The notes: a model not told the origin generated them from the sequence alone. A DNA stretch of 64,000 nucleotides from an uncultured Synechococcus sp. (GCA_949373155.1 CASICK010000002.1:62001-126000), one strand, 5' to 3'; numbered from the stretch's first letter, positions 10,163-19,970 are shown. A program made the numbers and translations.

Positions 10163-11016
10163 TGGTGTCTTGGCCTGCGGATTACAACGGGGCTTGGACG
10201 TTGACATCCAGTGTGTCGCGCTCAGGGATTGGCTTGCACAGCGGACAGCAATGTCGAGTCACCCTTGTTCCCTCTGAGCAGGAAGGGTTCTATGTACGTT
10301 GGCTTGATCAAACGTCAAAGCCTGTCCGCCTAGATCCCACACAGGTGCGCGACAGCCAGCTGTGCACCACTCTCGATTTCGGGGATAGACAACTTTCAAC
10401 TGTGGAACATCTGCTGGCTGCTCTTGCGGGCTGCGGGGTTTCTCATGCTGAGCTCCAGGTATCGGGTACAGAAATTCCGCTTCTTGATGGTTCTGCATTG
10501 GGCTGGGTGGAGGCGATCGCGGAAGCCGGTTTAACAGCAGCGTCGACGCCACGTCGTCCTCTCTTGGTGCTGTCTGCACCGCTGGCCTTCTATCGCGGTA
10601 ATAGCGCCATCGTTGCGACGCCTGCTGATCGCTTCACGCTGGTTGGTGTGATCGATTTCCCACAACAAGCCATTGGTCGTCAGCAATTGGCCCTCGAGCT
10701 CACCCCTCAGAGGTTTATTGATGAGATCGCCCCTGCTCGGACCTTTGGTTTTCGAGAGCAAGTGGAACAACTTCGCTCCTCTGGTCTCATTCGTGGAGGT
10801 GCTTTAGATAATGCCCTCGTTTGTGATGGAGATTCTTGGGTAAATCCCCCGCTGCGTTTTCCAGATGAACCAGTGCGCCATAAGATCTTGGATCTAATCG
10901 GAGATCTGGCTCTCGTGGGTTTCCCACAAGCCCAGGTGCTGGTCTATCGAGGATCCCACGGCCTTCATACTGAGTTGGCCGCGGCACTTGCCGATCAACT
11001 TGTTCCTCAACGCTGA
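10162..11016 (+). CDS. lpxC: UDP-3-O-acyl-N-acetylglucosamine deacetylase
   Basis: LpxC is the zinc deacetylase that commits UDP-acyl-GlcNAc to lipid A synthesis. The ATG at 10162 overlaps the Omp85 stop by one base and gives 284 residues; a longer frame from 10126 would run inside the upstream gene. Visible signatures are SGIGLHSGQ near the N-terminus, the zinc motif [10 protein letters not shown] with His, the LLDGSALGW stretch, and the C-terminal [14 protein letters not shown] with zinc ligands His and Asp. It is followed by fabZ after five bases in a compact lpxC-fabZ-lpxA-lpxB cluster. Confidence 0.96.
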   Translation: MVSWPADYNGAWTLTSSVSRSGIGLHSGQQCRVTLVPSEQEGFYVRWLDQTSKPVRLDPTQVRDSQLCTTLDFGDRQLSTVEHLLAALAGCGVSHAELQVSGTEIPLLDGSALGWVEAIAEAGLTAASTPRRPLLVLSAPLAFYRGNSAIVATPADRFTLVGVIDFPQQAIGRQQLALELTPQRFIDEIAPARTFGFREQVEQLRSSGLIRGGALDNALVCDGDSWVNPPLRFPDEPVRHKILDLIGDLALVGFPQAQVLVYRGSHGLHTELAAALADQLVPQR

Positions 11017-11021
11017 GCCAC

Positions 11022-11486
11022 TTGACCGTTCTTGCCTCTACCGACACGCCTTCTGCGGTGCTGAATGCCGAGCAGATCATGGGGTTGTTGCCGCATCGTT
11101 ATCCATTCGCCTTGGTGGATCGGGTGCTTGAGCACGTTCCAGGGGAACGCGCAGTTGCGATCAAGAACGTCTCTTTGAATGAGCCACAATTTCAGGGGCA
11201 TTTTCCTGATCGTCCTTTGATGCCTGGGGTCTTGATTGTGGAAGCGATGGCTCAGGTGGGGGGCTTGATCGTGACTCAGATGCCAGATCTCCCCAAGGGC
11301 TTGTTCGTGTTCGCCGGAATTGATGGAGTTCGTTTTCGTCGGCCGGTGGTCCCGGGAGATCAATTGAGGATTACCTGTGAGTTGCTCAGCCTTAAACGCA
11401 AGCGTTTTGGCAAAGTCAAGGCGGAGGCCACGGTGGATGGACAGCTTGTCTGCTCCGGTGAGCTGATGTTCTCTCTGGTGGATTGA
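11022..11486 (+). CDS. fabZ: 3-hydroxyacyl-ACP dehydratase
   Basis: FabZ dehydrates 3-hydroxyacyl-ACP in fatty acid elongation and competes with LpxA for the same hydroxyacyl-ACP pool. The 154-residue hot-dog-fold protein has [18 protein letters not shown] with the catalytic His and the active-site helix [18 protein letters not shown] with the catalytic Glu. The start is a TTG at 11022 without a clear Shine-Dalgarno. It sits between lpxC and lpxA, the order also found in many proteobacteria. Confidence 0.96.
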   Translation: MTVLASTDTPSAVLNAEQIMGLLPHRYPFALVDRVLEHVPGERAVAIKNVSLNEPQFQGHFPDRPLMPGVLIVEAMAQVGGLIVTQMPDLPKGLFVFAGIDGVRFRRPVVPGDQLRITCELLSLKRKRFGKVKAEATVDGQLVCSGELMFSLVD

Positions 11487-11491
11487 TCGTG

Positions 11492-12343
11492 ATGAGTGAT
11501 GAGCTCTCCACATCAGTGATCACGGACGATCGCCCAGCTCAGGTCCATCCGATGGCGGTGGTCGATCCTCGAGCAGAGCTGGCCCATGGCGTTGTGATCG
11601 GTCCTGGCGCCGTGATCGGTCCAGAGGTGAGCATTGGGGCGAACACTTGGATTGGTCCCCATGTGGTGCTCGATGGTCTGCTGCGTATTGGTGCTCACAA
11701 TCGCATTTACCCCGGCGCTTGTTTGGGGCAGGAACCTCAGGATTTGAAATATAAAGGCGCTCCGACGGAGGTGGTCATTGGAGACCACAACACCATCCGT
11801 GAATGCGTCACGATTAATCGTGCCACTGATGAAGGGGAGCAGACTCGGATTGGTGACAACAACCTGCTCATGGCTTATTGCCATCTTGGGCATAATTGTT
11901 TGCTTGGAAACAACATTGTGATGTCGAATGGCATCCAAGTGGCAGGCCACGTGTTGATTGAAGATCGGGCAGTAATCGGAGGTTGTTTAGGAATTCATCA
12001 ATTCGTTCACATCGGTGGCATGGCCATGGTTGGTGGCATGACACGTGTTGATCGTGATGTTCCTCCGTACTGTCTTGTGGAAGGTCATCCAGGCAGGGTG
12101 CGTGGCCTTAATCGTGTGGGCTTGAAACGTCAGGGCCTGCATCGCCTTGAGGGGGGGCAGGAATTCAAACAGCTCCAGGAGATTTGGTCATTGCTTTATC
12201 GCTCTGATCACGTCATTTCTGATGGCTTAAACCTTGCGAGGCAGCAGGCCTTGCTGCCTGCAGCTAATCATCTCTGTACTTTTTTGGAGGGTTCCTTGTC
12301 GACAGGTCGACGGGGCCCCATGCCTCCTCCATCGAGTCGCTGA
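11492..12343 (+). CDS. lpxA: Acyl-ACP-UDP-N-acetylglucosamine O-acyltransferase
   Basis: LpxA transfers a hydroxyacyl chain to UDP-GlcNAc, the first lipid A step. The 283-residue product is a left-handed beta-helix of hexapeptide repeats (for example [21 protein letters not shown]) followed by a helical C-terminus. The catalytic His lies in [14 protein letters not shown] (11483) and GTG (11489) starts are also possible; the ATG at 11492, five bases after fabZ, is simplest. The stop overlaps the lpxB ATG by one base (TGATG). Confidence 0.95.
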   Translation: MSDELSTSVITDDRPAQVHPMAVVDPRAELAHGVVIGPGAVIGPEVSIGANTWIGPHVVLDGLLRIGAHNRIYPGACLGQEPQDLKYKGAPTEVVIGDHNTIRECVTINRATDEGEQTRIGDNNLLMAYCHLGHNCLLGNNIVMSNGIQVAGHVLIEDRAVIGGCLGIHQFVHIGGMAMVGGMTRVDRDVPPYCLVEGHPGRVRGLNRVGLKRQGLHRLEGGQEFKQLQEIWSLLYRSDHVISDGLNLARQQALLPAANHLCTFLEGSLSTGRRGPMPPPSSR

Positions 12344-13527
12344 TGGTTCGTCTGCTCATCAGCACCGGCGAGGTGTCAGGAGATTTGCAGGGAAGCCTGT
12401 TGATTCAGGCTCTTTGGCGTGTCGCCAAGAATCGGGGACTTGATTTAGAAGTCCTCGCTCTGGGGGGTGAGCGGATGCAGGCTGCTGGAGCTGAGTTGCT
12501 TGCCGATACCTCTCCGATGGGCGCGATTGGCCTGTGGGAAGCCCTCCCTTTGGTTGTGCCCACGATTCGATTGCAAGCCAGAGTCGAGCGGGTGTTGAAG
12601 CAGCGCCCACCAGATGGTGTGGTGTTAATCGATTACATGGGCGCCAACGTGCGTTTGGGCCACAGCCTCAGATCCCGTCTGCCGCATGTGCCAATCACTT
12701 ATTACATCGCTCCCCAGGAATGGGCTTGGCGCATTGGAGAAGGAGGTACCAAAAGTTTGCTGCAGTTCACAGATCGCATCCTGGCGATTTTTCCTGAAGA
12801 AGCTGAGTTCTATTCCGGTCGAGGCGCTGACGTCACTTGGGTGGGGCATCCTCTCCTCGATATGGTTCCGGTTTCTTCCGATCGCCAGGCTTCTCGATGT
12901 GCCTTGGGCTTGCCCTCAGAAGGAACCCTGTTGCTGCTGATGCCTGCATCACGGCCTCAGGAAATGCGTTATCTCATGCCCGAATTGGTGCAGGCTGCCG
13001 CCACCCTTCAGGCTCGTGATCCATCACTCCATGTGATGGTGCCAGCCGGATTGGAGCGCTTTGAGGAGCCATTGCAGCAGGCCCTGGACGAAGCGGGGGT
13101 TCGCGGGACGGTCATTCCAGCTGATCAGGCGGATGCCATGAAACCCCATCTGTTTGCAGCTGCCGACCTGGCCTTGGGTAAATCGGGCACCGTGAATTTG
13201 GAATTAGCTCTTCAGGGTGTTCCGCAAGTGGTTGGTTATCGAGTCAGCCGTGTCACCGCGTGGGTGGCGCGGCGAATTCTCCGTTTCCAGGTTGATCACA
13301 TCTCGCCGGTCAACCTTTTGCTGAAGGAGCGTCTGGTGCCGGAGCTGTTGCAGGAGGATTTCAACGCAGATCAGCTTGTGGCTTTGGCCATTTCTCTGCT
13401 GGATAACAAAGCGGAACGGCAAAGGGTTTTGGATGGATATCAGCGCTTGCGTGACACCCTTGGTGCACCGGGTGTGACCGATCGTGCTGCGGAAGCCATT
13501 CTTGACCAGATCAAACAGCCCTCTTGA
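12343..13527 (+). CDS. lpxB: Lipid-A-disaccharide synthase
   Basis: LpxB (GT19) condenses UDP-diacylglucosamine with lipid X to form the lipid A disaccharide at the inner membrane. The 394-residue protein shows the family N-terminus [15 protein letters not shown], the [14 protein letters not shown] motif, [24 protein letters not shown] and the donor-site [12 protein letters not shown]. It overlaps lpxA by one base and is followed four bases later by msrA. LpxD and later lipid A modification genes are not in this window. Confidence 0.95.
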   Translation: MVRLLISTGEVSGDLQGSLLIQALWRVAKNRGLDLEVLALGGERMQAAGAELLADTSPMGAIGLWEALPLVVPTIRLQARVERVLKQRPPDGVVLIDYMGANVRLGHSLRSRLPHVPITYYIAPQEWAWRIGEGGTKSLLQFTDRILAIFPEEAEFYSGRGADVTWVGHPLLDMVPVSSDRQASRCALGLPSEGTLLLLMPASRPQEMRYLMPELVQAAATLQARDPSLHVMVPAGLERFEEPLQQALDEAGVRGTVIPADQADAMKPHLFAAADLALGKSGTVNLELALQGVPQVVGYRVSRVTAWVARRILRFQVDHISPVNLLLKERLVPELLQEDFNADQLVALAISLLDNKAERQRVLDGYQRLRDTLGAPGVTDRAAEAILDQIKQPS

Positions 13528-13531
13528 GCTC

Positions 13532-14164
13532 ATGCGTGCGTTGATCCCGCTGGTTTTGACCAGCATCATGTTGTTGAGCCCGATGTCAGCCCTGGCAACT
13601 GTCCAGGATGCTGTTCTTGCAGGTGGTTGTTTTTGGTGCCTTGAACATGATTTAGAGGATGTTAAAGGTGTGATTTCGGCTGAAAGTGGTTATAGCGGTG
13701 GTCATGTGGAGAACCCAACGTATCAACAAGTGAGTGGTGAGAAAAGTGGTCATCAAGAAGTGGTACGTGTGCGATTTGATTCCGATAAAATCAGTTATGC
13801 CAGTCTTTTGCAACATTATTGGCGCAATGTTGACCCTCTCGATGGTCAAGGCCAGTTTTGTGACAGAGGCGATTCGTATCGACCAGTGATTTTTACCGCT
13901 GGCGAGCAGCAGGCCACCGCAGCTCAAGCCAGTGCTGCCTCGGCTGCAAGTGAATTAGGGGTCTCAAAATCTAAGATTAAAGTGCAAATTCGTGATGCAG
14001 TTCAATTTTGGCCGGCAGAGGACTACCACCAAGATTATGCAAATAATAATGACCTTCGTTATCGCTATTACCGCTTCAGTTGTGGGCGTGATCGCCGCCT
14101 CGATGCCGTGTGGGGCGAGCGCGCAAGATCGGGGACAGAGTGGCTTACCCCAGAAGCGCCATGA
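13532..14164 (+). CDS. msrA: Exported peptide methionine sulfoxide reductase MsrA
   Basis: MsrA reduces methionine-S-sulfoxide in oxidised proteins. From the ATG at 13532 it has 210 residues with a signal peptide (about 1-23, LIPLVLTSIMLLSPMSALA), so it should act in the periplasm or thylakoid lumen. The active-site GGCFWC with the nucleophile Cys, the ESGYSGGHVENPTY segment and YHQDY are present. A longer frame from 13484 lies inside lpxB and is unlikely. It is the last gene of the Omp85-lpx run, which suggests repair of oxidised envelope proteins. Confidence 0.92.
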   Translation: MRALIPLVLTSIMLLSPMSALATVQDAVLAGGCFWCLEHDLEDVKGVISAESGYSGGHVENPTYQQVSGEKSGHQEVVRVRFDSDKISYASLLQHYWRNVDPLDGQGQFCDRGDSYRPVIFTAGEQQATAAQASAASAASELGVSKSKIKVQIRDAVQFWPAEDYHQDYANNNDLRYRYYRFSCGRDRRLDAVWGERARSGTEWLTPEAP

Positions 14165-14305
14165 CCGCTTCCCGAAAGCTGAAGAGAATCTGTAATTTGA
14201 GGTTTGGTTCCATTCAGGCGTTTCTCAGTGAAGATGCGGGTATTCCCCTCTCGACGCTCTAGGACTTTGTCCTTACCATTAGCTCAAGATTTGTGGAGGG
14301 GCTGT

Positions 14306-14479
14306 ATGTATCTGCTGACGATCAAGGATGGTCTGGTGACGCGTCACGTTGGTCCTTATCAGTCGACAAAGCAGGCTTCAGATGATTTGGATCGTGTGTT
14401 GTCGACTTGTTCTGAGCGTGCGCGCTGGCAAATTCATGCCTTGGAGTGTCCGCGTGCGATGACTGCGGTTGCGTCCTAA
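14306..14479 (+). CDS. Small conserved-looking hypothetical protein
   Basis: This frame encodes 57 residues from an ATG at 14306 preceded by a purine-rich GTGGAGGGG. I do not recognise it. It has no signal peptide or membrane segment; it mixes short strands (MYLLTIKDGLVTRHVG) with a helix (STKQASDDLDRVL) and ends with two Cys. The open frame extends back to 14204, but the upstream part looks non-coding. It converges on the next gene, and the two overlap by four bases at their stops. Confidence 0.55.
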   Translation: MYLLTIKDGLVTRHVGPYQSTKQASDDLDRVLSTCSERARWQIHALECPRAMTAVAS

Positions 14480-14712
14480 TCGGCTCGTCGACCTGGATAT
14501 CCGCTAAGAAGACCGCTTTCGATCATTAAGCCGATTCCTGCGTTGATGCAAATCAGGCTCAGAGTTCCATACCAGAACCAAGGACCACGGTCCTGTCCAA
14601 GCAGCTGGATAATTCTTCGACTGATCGCTTCCCCAAAGAGGCAGAGTCCTGCAGGCAAAAGCAGGACTCCAAGTTGAGCTCGCACGTACCAGCGCAAGGG
14701 TCTGGAAGCCAT
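14476..14712 (-). CDS. Small integral membrane hypothetical protein
   Basis: The product has 78 residues from an ATG at 14712, with two predicted membrane helices (about 11-30 and 45-65) separated by a charged loop (RRIIQLLGQDRG). It ends in a basic GYPGRRAD tail. The family is not recognised. The frame runs on to 14880 inside pepA, but the upstream part has no membrane-protein character. It lies 32 bases downstream of pepA on the same strand and could be cotranscribed. Confidence 0.6.
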   Translation of the reverse strand: MASRPLRWYVRAQLGVLLLPAGLCLFGEAISRRIIQLLGQDRGPWFWYGTLSLICINAGIGLMIESGLLSGYPGRRAD

Positions 14713-14744
14713 TTGGTTGGTTAATTCACAATCTTGGAAAAACC

Positions 14745-16235
14745 TTAGGTCTCGACCTGCTGCGATTGCTTGCATACCCAATTCACCAAGGTGCGGACTC
14801 CGTAGCCCGTTGCTCCAGCAGGATCCATTCCTCTCCCTTTGTCGCTCCAAACCGTTCCGGCGATATCGATGTGGGCCCATGGAATAGAGCTTTTGACAAA
14901 CTCCTTAAGGAACAAAGCCGCTGTGATCGAGCCTCCTGGACGGGGACCTGTGTTTTTCAAGTCCGCAAGGAGTGATTTGAGCCCCTTGCGATAAGCCTGG
15001 TGCATTGGCATCCGCCAGAGCCCCTCACCTGCATCCTTTGCTGCACCCTCTAAGGAGCTGGCAAGCGAGTCGTCTCCAGTCCAAAGTCCCGCAATTTCAT
15101 CGCCAAGGGCAACCACGCAGGCACCGGTCAATGTGGCCAGGTCAACGATGGCATCGGGTTCGAGCTCGGATGCATAAACCAAGGCATCAGCGAGGGTGAG
15201 CCGGCCTTCTGCATCTGTGTTGTTGATTTCAATCGTGGTGCCATTGGACGCAGTGACGATGTCACCTGGGTGCACCGCAGAACCGTTGATCATGTTTTCG
15301 CATGAGGCCACCAGCATGTGCACCTCCACCCCCTTGGGGCGGAGCTCAGCGATCGAGCGCATCGCGCCAAGCACCGCTGCACTGCCTCCCATATCGAATT
15401 TCATCATGTCGATTTGGGCACCACCCACTTTCAGGTTGTAACCACCGGAATCAAAGGTGAGGCCCTTGCCGACCAAGACCACCCGTCTTGTGGCAGGACC
15501 GGAGGGGCGGTAGGTGAGATGGATGAACTTGGGATCCATATCTGAGCCCTGGCAAACGGAAAGGAACGACCCCATCCCCCTGGCTTCACAGTCGCTGCGC
15601 TCGAGCACCTTCAAGTCCAAGCCGTGCTCATGCGCCATCTGAGCGGCGCTGTCGGCAAGGGCGGTTGGGGTGACACTGTTCGGAGGAGCCGCAACCAGCT
15701 CTCTTGCCAGTTCCACCCCGGCGCAAATGGGATGCACTGCTTCGAGGGCGCTGCTGAGGGTGTTGGGGAGGGGGCCTAGCAGTTCAAGCCTCTCGGGGTG
15801 GACGCTGGGCTCGGGTTTGCTGCGAAAACGTTGATCGCTGTAGAGCGCAAGCCTGACCGCTTGCGCTGCCACGGTCACCGCTTCTGCAGGATCAACGGCG
15901 TTCCATGGCAGCAACAATCCGAGGCTGCCTGTTTGGTCCTTGCTCGCTCGGGCCGCAGCAGCGCCCGCCTGACGAAAGCTATTCGCATCCAGTGCTTCAA
16001 CAGGCCCCATGCCTAAAAGCACGAGGGATGCGCAGTCGGGGTTAAGGAGTTGAAGGCTCGCGCTCTCTCCGCTTTTCCCTTGAAACTTGCGTTGTTCCAA
16101 CCAGTCGTTAAGGGAGATGGAAAAGCGTTCTTCCATCGCTGGTATCAAGCCATTGGGATCTCCCTCTGCAATGCCTAGGGCCAACATGGTTCCCGACCAG
16201 GCCTGTGGCTGGGCCGACGAGAGGGAGATCTGCAT
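14745..16235 (-). CDS. pepA: Leucyl aminopeptidase PepA (M17)
   Basis: PepA is a hexameric di-zinc aminopeptidase that removes N-terminal Leu and other residues during peptide turnover. The 496-residue protein has an N-terminal macrodomain-like region and a C-terminal catalytic domain from about residue 190. The metal and active-site motifs VGKGLTFDSGGYNLK, FDMGGSAAVLGA and NTDAEGRLTLADAL are intact. The length is normal for the family. Confidence 0.95.
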   Translation of the reverse strand: MQISLSSAQPQAWSGTMLALGIAEGDPNGLIPAMEERFSISLNDWLEQRKFQGKSGESASLQLLNPDCASLVLLGMGPVEALDANSFRQAGAAAARASKDQTGSLGLLLPWNAVDPAEAVTVAAQAVRLALYSDQRFRSKPEPSVHPERLELLGPLPNTLSSALEAVHPICAGVELARELVAAPPNSVTPTALADSAAQMAHEHGLDLKVLERSDCEARGMGSFLSVCQGSDMDPKFIHLTYRPSGPATRRVVLVGKGLTFDSGGYNLKVGGAQIDMMKFDMGGSAAVLGAMRSIAELRPKGVEVHMLVASCENMINGSAVHPGDIVTASNGTTIEINNTDAEGRLTLADALVYASELEPDAIVDLATLTGACVVALGDEIAGLWTGDDSLASSLEGAAKDAGEGLWRMPMHQAYRKGLKSLLADLKNTGPRPGGSITAALFLKEFVKSSIPWAHIDIAGTVWSDKGRGMDPAGATGYGVRTLVNWVCKQSQQVET

Positions 16236-16272
16236 AGAGATTGGGCGCGTGATCCGATGCTACGGGGCACCC

Positions 16273-16887
16273 TTAATCGGCATGGAACGGTGTGGACCAT
16301 CGCTCACGAGTTTCCTTATTGAAGGGCGGTTGCCAGAGGCGAATCAAGGTTTGTTCCCAACGTCGTCGAGGACGGGTGTTTTGCGGGACATCAGCCCAGA
16401 AACGGATGCTTGTGCTGCAGCGCAAGCCTGTGCTCATGCAGGCCTCTTGGTAACTCGCCAAGTAGGCCTTGCAATCGTGCTCTCCTTTCCAGCGCCGATC
16501 AGCCGCCTTGGTTTCTCCGATATAGAGAAGGATGGGTTGTTGGAGCTCTTTCGGGCGATCCATCACGAGATAGATGGCCGCCCCTTGATGGGGACTATTG
16601 GGCCAACGCCAGAAACTCAACGGTAAGGGCCTGAGCTGTAGAGGCTGGAAGTTGCTCAGCGGATTGGTGTTTTCGCCAGGAAACAGCTGCTGTTGTTCTG
16701 CTTGTTGATTCCGATGTTCGAGCTGAGGCGCCAACTGAGGGGAGAAAAGAGGTGCCTGGAACTGATGGATTCGCTCTTGCCAGCCCCGTAAAAGCTCTGC
16801 GCTCAGAGGCAGGGACCGTTCGATCAGCCCACTGGATTCTGCCAATGGCTGCTCGAAAAGGTTGCCTTGCCCGGGGGGAGTGGCCAT
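16273..16887 (-). CDS. GIY-YIG-like nuclease-domain protein
   Basis: The product has 204 residues from the ATG at 16887. The N-terminal half is Gln/Leu/Pro-rich and of unknown function. The C-terminal half carries AIYLVMDR...ILLYIGETKAADRRWKGEH, which looks like a GIY-YIG core (YLV...YIG), followed by Arg and later basic residues. DNA cleavage or a repair/uptake role is inferred from the fold only. It lies four bases after a helix-hairpin-helix protein gene on the same strand, so the two are probably a DNA-binding pair. Confidence 0.65.
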   Translation of the reverse strand: MATPPGQGNLFEQPLAESSGLIERSLPLSAELLRGWQERIHQFQAPLFSPQLAPQLEHRNQQAEQQQLFPGENTNPLSNFQPLQLRPLPLSFWRWPNSPHQGAAIYLVMDRPKELQQPILLYIGETKAADRRWKGEHDCKAYLASYQEACMSTGLRCSTSIRFWADVPQNTRPRRRWEQTLIRLWQPPFNKETRERWSTPFHAD

Positions 16888-16891
16888 GGGT

Positions 16892-17467
16892 TTAGTTCCT
16901 TGGCGGCAGGCTGGGGCCGGATGGCCGTGCTCCAAAACTCACGCGGCCAATCAGCTGCTCCACAGCATCAGGGGGTAAACAAACGCGTTCTTGGAGATCG
17001 GCGAGATGCTCGAACGGCTTAAGCCGCCGCTCTTGAATGAGCCGTTGTAGGCGGGGTTTTGGCCAATTGAGGGTCTGCTCTAACAAAGTGGGTGCTGCGG
17101 CATTGACATCCAGTAGTGGCTGCTCAGGCAGTACTGGAGCATCCCCATGCCAGCGAAACACCAGGTGGGGTGTCCAGAGCTTCACGAGATCCGTAGGAAG
17201 GTTCAGCAAGAGGGCGAGATCCTCCAGTTGGCTGAATTGCACCCCACCCCGTTGGAGTCGCATCAGCACATCCACCATTGCTTCACTGCAACCGGGCAGC
17301 CTTTTCCATTGCGCAGACGTCGCCCTGTTGACATCCAGGCTCCAGGTTTCAACTGGGGTAGGGGTCGCCCTCGGCGCTGGTTTTGCTTGGACCGGGTCTG
17401 GAGGCAGATCGCCGGTGGCCTGCAAGAGCTTGCGAGCCAGGGGGTCAAGCCAGTGCTGGCGCGCCAT
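16892..17467 (-). CDS. Helix-hairpin-helix (ComEA-like) DNA-binding protein
   Basis: The 191-residue protein contains two ComEA/PsbU-type helix-hairpin-helix units: LDVNRATSAQWKRLPGCSEAMVDVLM (about 44-70) and LLDVNAAAPTLLEQTLNWPKPRLQRLI (about 117-143). There is a Pro-rich linker (about 25-40) and no signal peptide. Such modules bind double-stranded DNA non-specifically, but here they are cytoplasmic and not membrane-anchored as in ComEA. The gene is followed four bases later by the GIY-YIG gene. Confidence 0.7.
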   Translation of the reverse strand: MARQHWLDPLARKLLQATGDLPPDPVQAKPAPRATPTPVETWSLDVNRATSAQWKRLPGCSEAMVDVLMRLQRGGVQFSQLEDLALLLNLPTDLVKLWTPHLVFRWHGDAPVLPEQPLLDVNAAAPTLLEQTLNWPKPRLQRLIQERRLKPFEHLADLQERVCLPPDAVEQLIGRVSFGARPSGPSLPPRN

Positions 17468-17521
17468 TGCTTAAGAAACTTGCTTCTTGGCCAGGACCAT
17501 ACCGAGCTCAAGCCTCAGGCG

Positions 17522-18250
17522 TTAGGGGTTCCAGCGCGGAGGCAGGGTTGGGAGTTCAATCAGTCCCTGTTGAAAGGCAACCACCACGGCATGGGTGCGG
17601 TTGTTGGCTTGCAGTTTGCGCAGCAGGCTGCCGATGTGGGATTTGACCGTGTCGATCGAGACGACAAGGCTGTCTGCGATCTCCTGATTGCTCATTCCTT
17701 TGCAAAGTCCACGAAGCACGTCCTCTTCCTTAAGGCTCAGTTCGGGCGGAATGGAACCAGAGGCTGTGCGTCCCAGTCGACCGTGCCGGAGGATATTTGC
17801 AATCACTGAATCGTGATACATCCCATCGGATTCCATTGCGGTCAGCGCTGCAGAGACGCCTCCCATTCCGACATTTTGATGAGAGCACAATCCATCACAG
17901 GGCGCGTCGATCGCTTGGAGAATGGTGCGCAAAATTGGACGTTGAACGATCAACAACGCTTTCAAGGTGGGATTGTCTTGCTTGGCGTGTCGAACGAGGC
18001 TTGGGCCGTTGCCCCCCTCGAGACGGTCTGTGCAGATCAAGAGGTTGACATCATCCTTTTGCAGCCTCTGAAGACATTCTTCTTCTGTGGTGGTGGCAGC
18101 AACGAGGTGACCAAGATCCTGAAACCAGCCCATCCAGCTGGCTAACAACACGCGATCGCCACTGGCAATCGCTGTGCGACTTCTGCGCAAAAGACTGTGT
18201 CCCTGCTTGCTGCGGGCCTGAAGCCTGGGGATCTGGGAGGTGAGATCCAC
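17522..18250 (-). CDS. LuxR/NarL-type response regulator with degenerate receiver
   Basis: The predicted 242-residue regulator starts at a GTG (18250) preceded by GGAG; the frame reaches 18397 but would overlap the divergent DUF1825 gene. The C-terminus (about 175-235) is a clear LuxR HTH: LSLKEEDVLRGLCKGMSNQEIADSL...TVKSHIGSLLRKL. The N-terminal domain is receiver-like but lacks the paired acidic residues after strand 1 and the conserved Lys near strand 5. Its only candidate acceptor Asp, in LLICTDRLEG, is one position off the usual alignment. It may work without phosphorylation. The target is unknown. Confidence 0.8.
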   Translation of the reverse strand: MDLTSQIPRLQARSKQGHSLLRRSRTAIASGDRVLLASWMGWFQDLGHLVAATTTEEECLQRLQKDDVNLLICTDRLEGGNGPSLVRHAKQDNPTLKALLIVQRPILRTILQAIDAPCDGLCSHQNVGMGGVSAALTAMESDGMYHDSVIANILRHGRLGRTASGSIPPELSLKEEDVLRGLCKGMSNQEIADSLVVSIDTVKSHIGSLLRKLQANNRTHAVVVAFQQGLIELPTLPPRWNP

Positions 18251-18356
18251 GCCATTTTGAAACTCCCCACATGTTGGCTTTGGTGAGGGGGCGTGGATCC
18301 GCACTGTGAGGGATTCCGTGAATTGTTCAAAATGTGAGCGACTGTTTTTCAAGACC

Positions 18357-18686
18357 ATGGCCTTCTTCGATTCTGAAATCGTGCAGGAGGAGGCCAAACA
18401 TCTTTTTGGCGACTATCAACAGTTGATGCAGTTGGGGTCGGATTACGGAAAGTTCGACAGAGAAGGGAAGAAGAAGTTCATCGACACGATGGAAAACCTG
18501 ATGGAGCGTTACCGCGTTTTTATGAAACGCTTTGAGCTCTCGGAAGACTTCCAAGCCAAGCTCACCGTTGAACAGTTGCGGACGCAGCTTGGGCAGTTTG
18601 GGATCACCCCGGAGCAAATGTTCGAACAGATGAATCAAACCTTGGAGCGGATGAAGACTCAGCTCGAGCAATCGGAAGGTCAGTGA
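18357..18686 (+). CDS. DUF1825 family cyanobacterial protein
   Basis: This small, soluble, highly charged helical protein of 109 residues begins MAFFDSEIVQEEAKHLFGDYQQL, which I recognise as the DUF1825 family of cyanobacteria and plastids. The function is unknown. It has long amphipathic helices with the repeated pattern EQMFEQMNQTLERMKTQLEQ and no membrane segment. It is divergent from the LuxR-type regulator with about 106 bases between the chosen starts, which must hold both promoters. tyrS follows 36 bases downstream. Confidence 0.88.
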   Translation: MAFFDSEIVQEEAKHLFGDYQQLMQLGSDYGKFDREGKKKFIDTMENLMERYRVFMKRFELSEDFQAKLTVEQLRTQLGQFGITPEQMFEQMNQTLERMKTQLEQSEGQ

Positions 18687-18722
18687 GCCGTACGATCCGT
18701 CGCACAGCACCGTCCTTCCGAC

Positions 18723-19970
18723 ATGACAGTCACCCCCCATTCACTGCCGAACTGGTTGGAGCGGGGGAAGGCCGATTTATTTCCGGACGGTAACCCTGAT
18801 GATGCGGATCAGGCATTGGTTGCTCGCTTGGCCGCGGCTCAGTTGGAGGGCCGTCCTCTTCGGGTGAAGTTGGGCATTGACCCAACGGGAAGTGACATTC
18901 ACCTTGGTCACAGCATTCTGTTTCGCAAGCTGCGCGCTTTTCAGGATGCGGGCCATATAGCCGTTCTGATTATTGGAGATTTCACGGCCAGGATTGGTGA
19001 TCCAACGGGCAAGAGCGCCACGCGCGTGCAGCTCACAACGGAACAGGTGGAGGCCAATGCGACCACATATTTGCGCCAACTAGGCCAAGGACAGCCCAAG
19101 GAACAGGCGCTGCTTGATTTTGAGACTCCCGGACGGTTGGAGGTGCGACGCAACAGTGAATGGCTTGAAGGTCTCGATCTGCCGCAGGTGATTGGCTTGC
19201 TGGGAACGGCCACGGTGGGCCAAATGCTGGCCAAAGATGACTTTGCCAAGCGCTACGGGAGCGGCACCCCAATTGCTTTGCATGAGTTCCTTTATCCCTT
19301 GCTTCAGGGCTACGACTCTGTGGCTGTAGATGCTGACGTGGAATTGGGGGGGACGGATCAGAAATTCAATGTGGCGATGGGACGTGACTTGCAGCGTCAT
19401 TTCAGCCAAAGAACCCAATTCGGCTTGCTCTTGCCGATTCTCGTTGGTCTTGATGGGGTTCAGAAGATGAGCAAAAGCCTGGGTAACACGGTGGGTCTGG
19501 AGGAGGATCCGTTATCGATGTACTCCAAGCTCGAGAAAGTTGGTGATACGGCTATCAATGACTACCTGATGTTGCTCACCGATTTAGCGAATGACGCGTT
19601 GCCGGACAATCCCCGCGAAAAGCAAAAAGCCATGGCTCTGGCGGTGACGGCAAGCCGCTATGGAATAGAAGTAGCCCAAAAAGCTCAAGCGGATGCCGCC
19701 ACGTTGGTGGCTGGATCGAGTGCTGCCGCTGCAGATGTGCCAGAGGCATCCCTCTCTGCGGTGAATTTTCCAGCCAAGGCCTTCTATCTACTTAGTGCGG
19801 TGGGTATTTGCGCAAGCAGTAGTGAGGCGCGCCGGCAAATCAAAGGGGGCGCAGCACGCCTTGAGGGAGAGAAAATCACCGATCCCAATCAGGAATTTGC
19901 TTCGGTATCCGAATTGGAAGGGAAGGTCCTTCAGCTCGGTAAAAAGACATTTAGGCGATTGGTTCCTTGA
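18723..19970 (+). CDS. tyrS: Tyrosyl-tRNA synthetase
   Basis: TyrRS charges tRNA-Tyr. The 415-residue class I enzyme has the HIGH-type motif DIHLGHS, the KMSKS loop (KMSKSLGN) and a C-terminal S4 RNA-binding domain (about 350-415, with [17 protein letters not shown]). The long TyrRS form fits cyanobacteria. It lies 36 bases after the DUF1825 gene and is probably cotranscribed with it. Confidence 0.97.
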   Translation: MTVTPHSLPNWLERGKADLFPDGNPDDADQALVARLAAAQLEGRPLRVKLGIDPTGSDIHLGHSILFRKLRAFQDAGHIAVLIIGDFTARIGDPTGKSATRVQLTTEQVEANATTYLRQLGQGQPKEQALLDFETPGRLEVRRNSEWLEGLDLPQVIGLLGTATVGQMLAKDDFAKRYGSGTPIALHEFLYPLLQGYDSVAVDADVELGGTDQKFNVAMGRDLQRHFSQRTQFGLLLPILVGLDGVQKMSKSLGNTVGLEEDPLSMYSKLEKVGDTAINDYLMLLTDLANDALPDNPREKQKAMALAVTASRYGIEVAQKAQADAATLVAGSSAAAADVPEASLSAVNFPAKAFYLLSAVGICASSSEARRQIKGGAARLEGEKITDPNQEFASVSELEGKVLQLGKKTFRRLVP

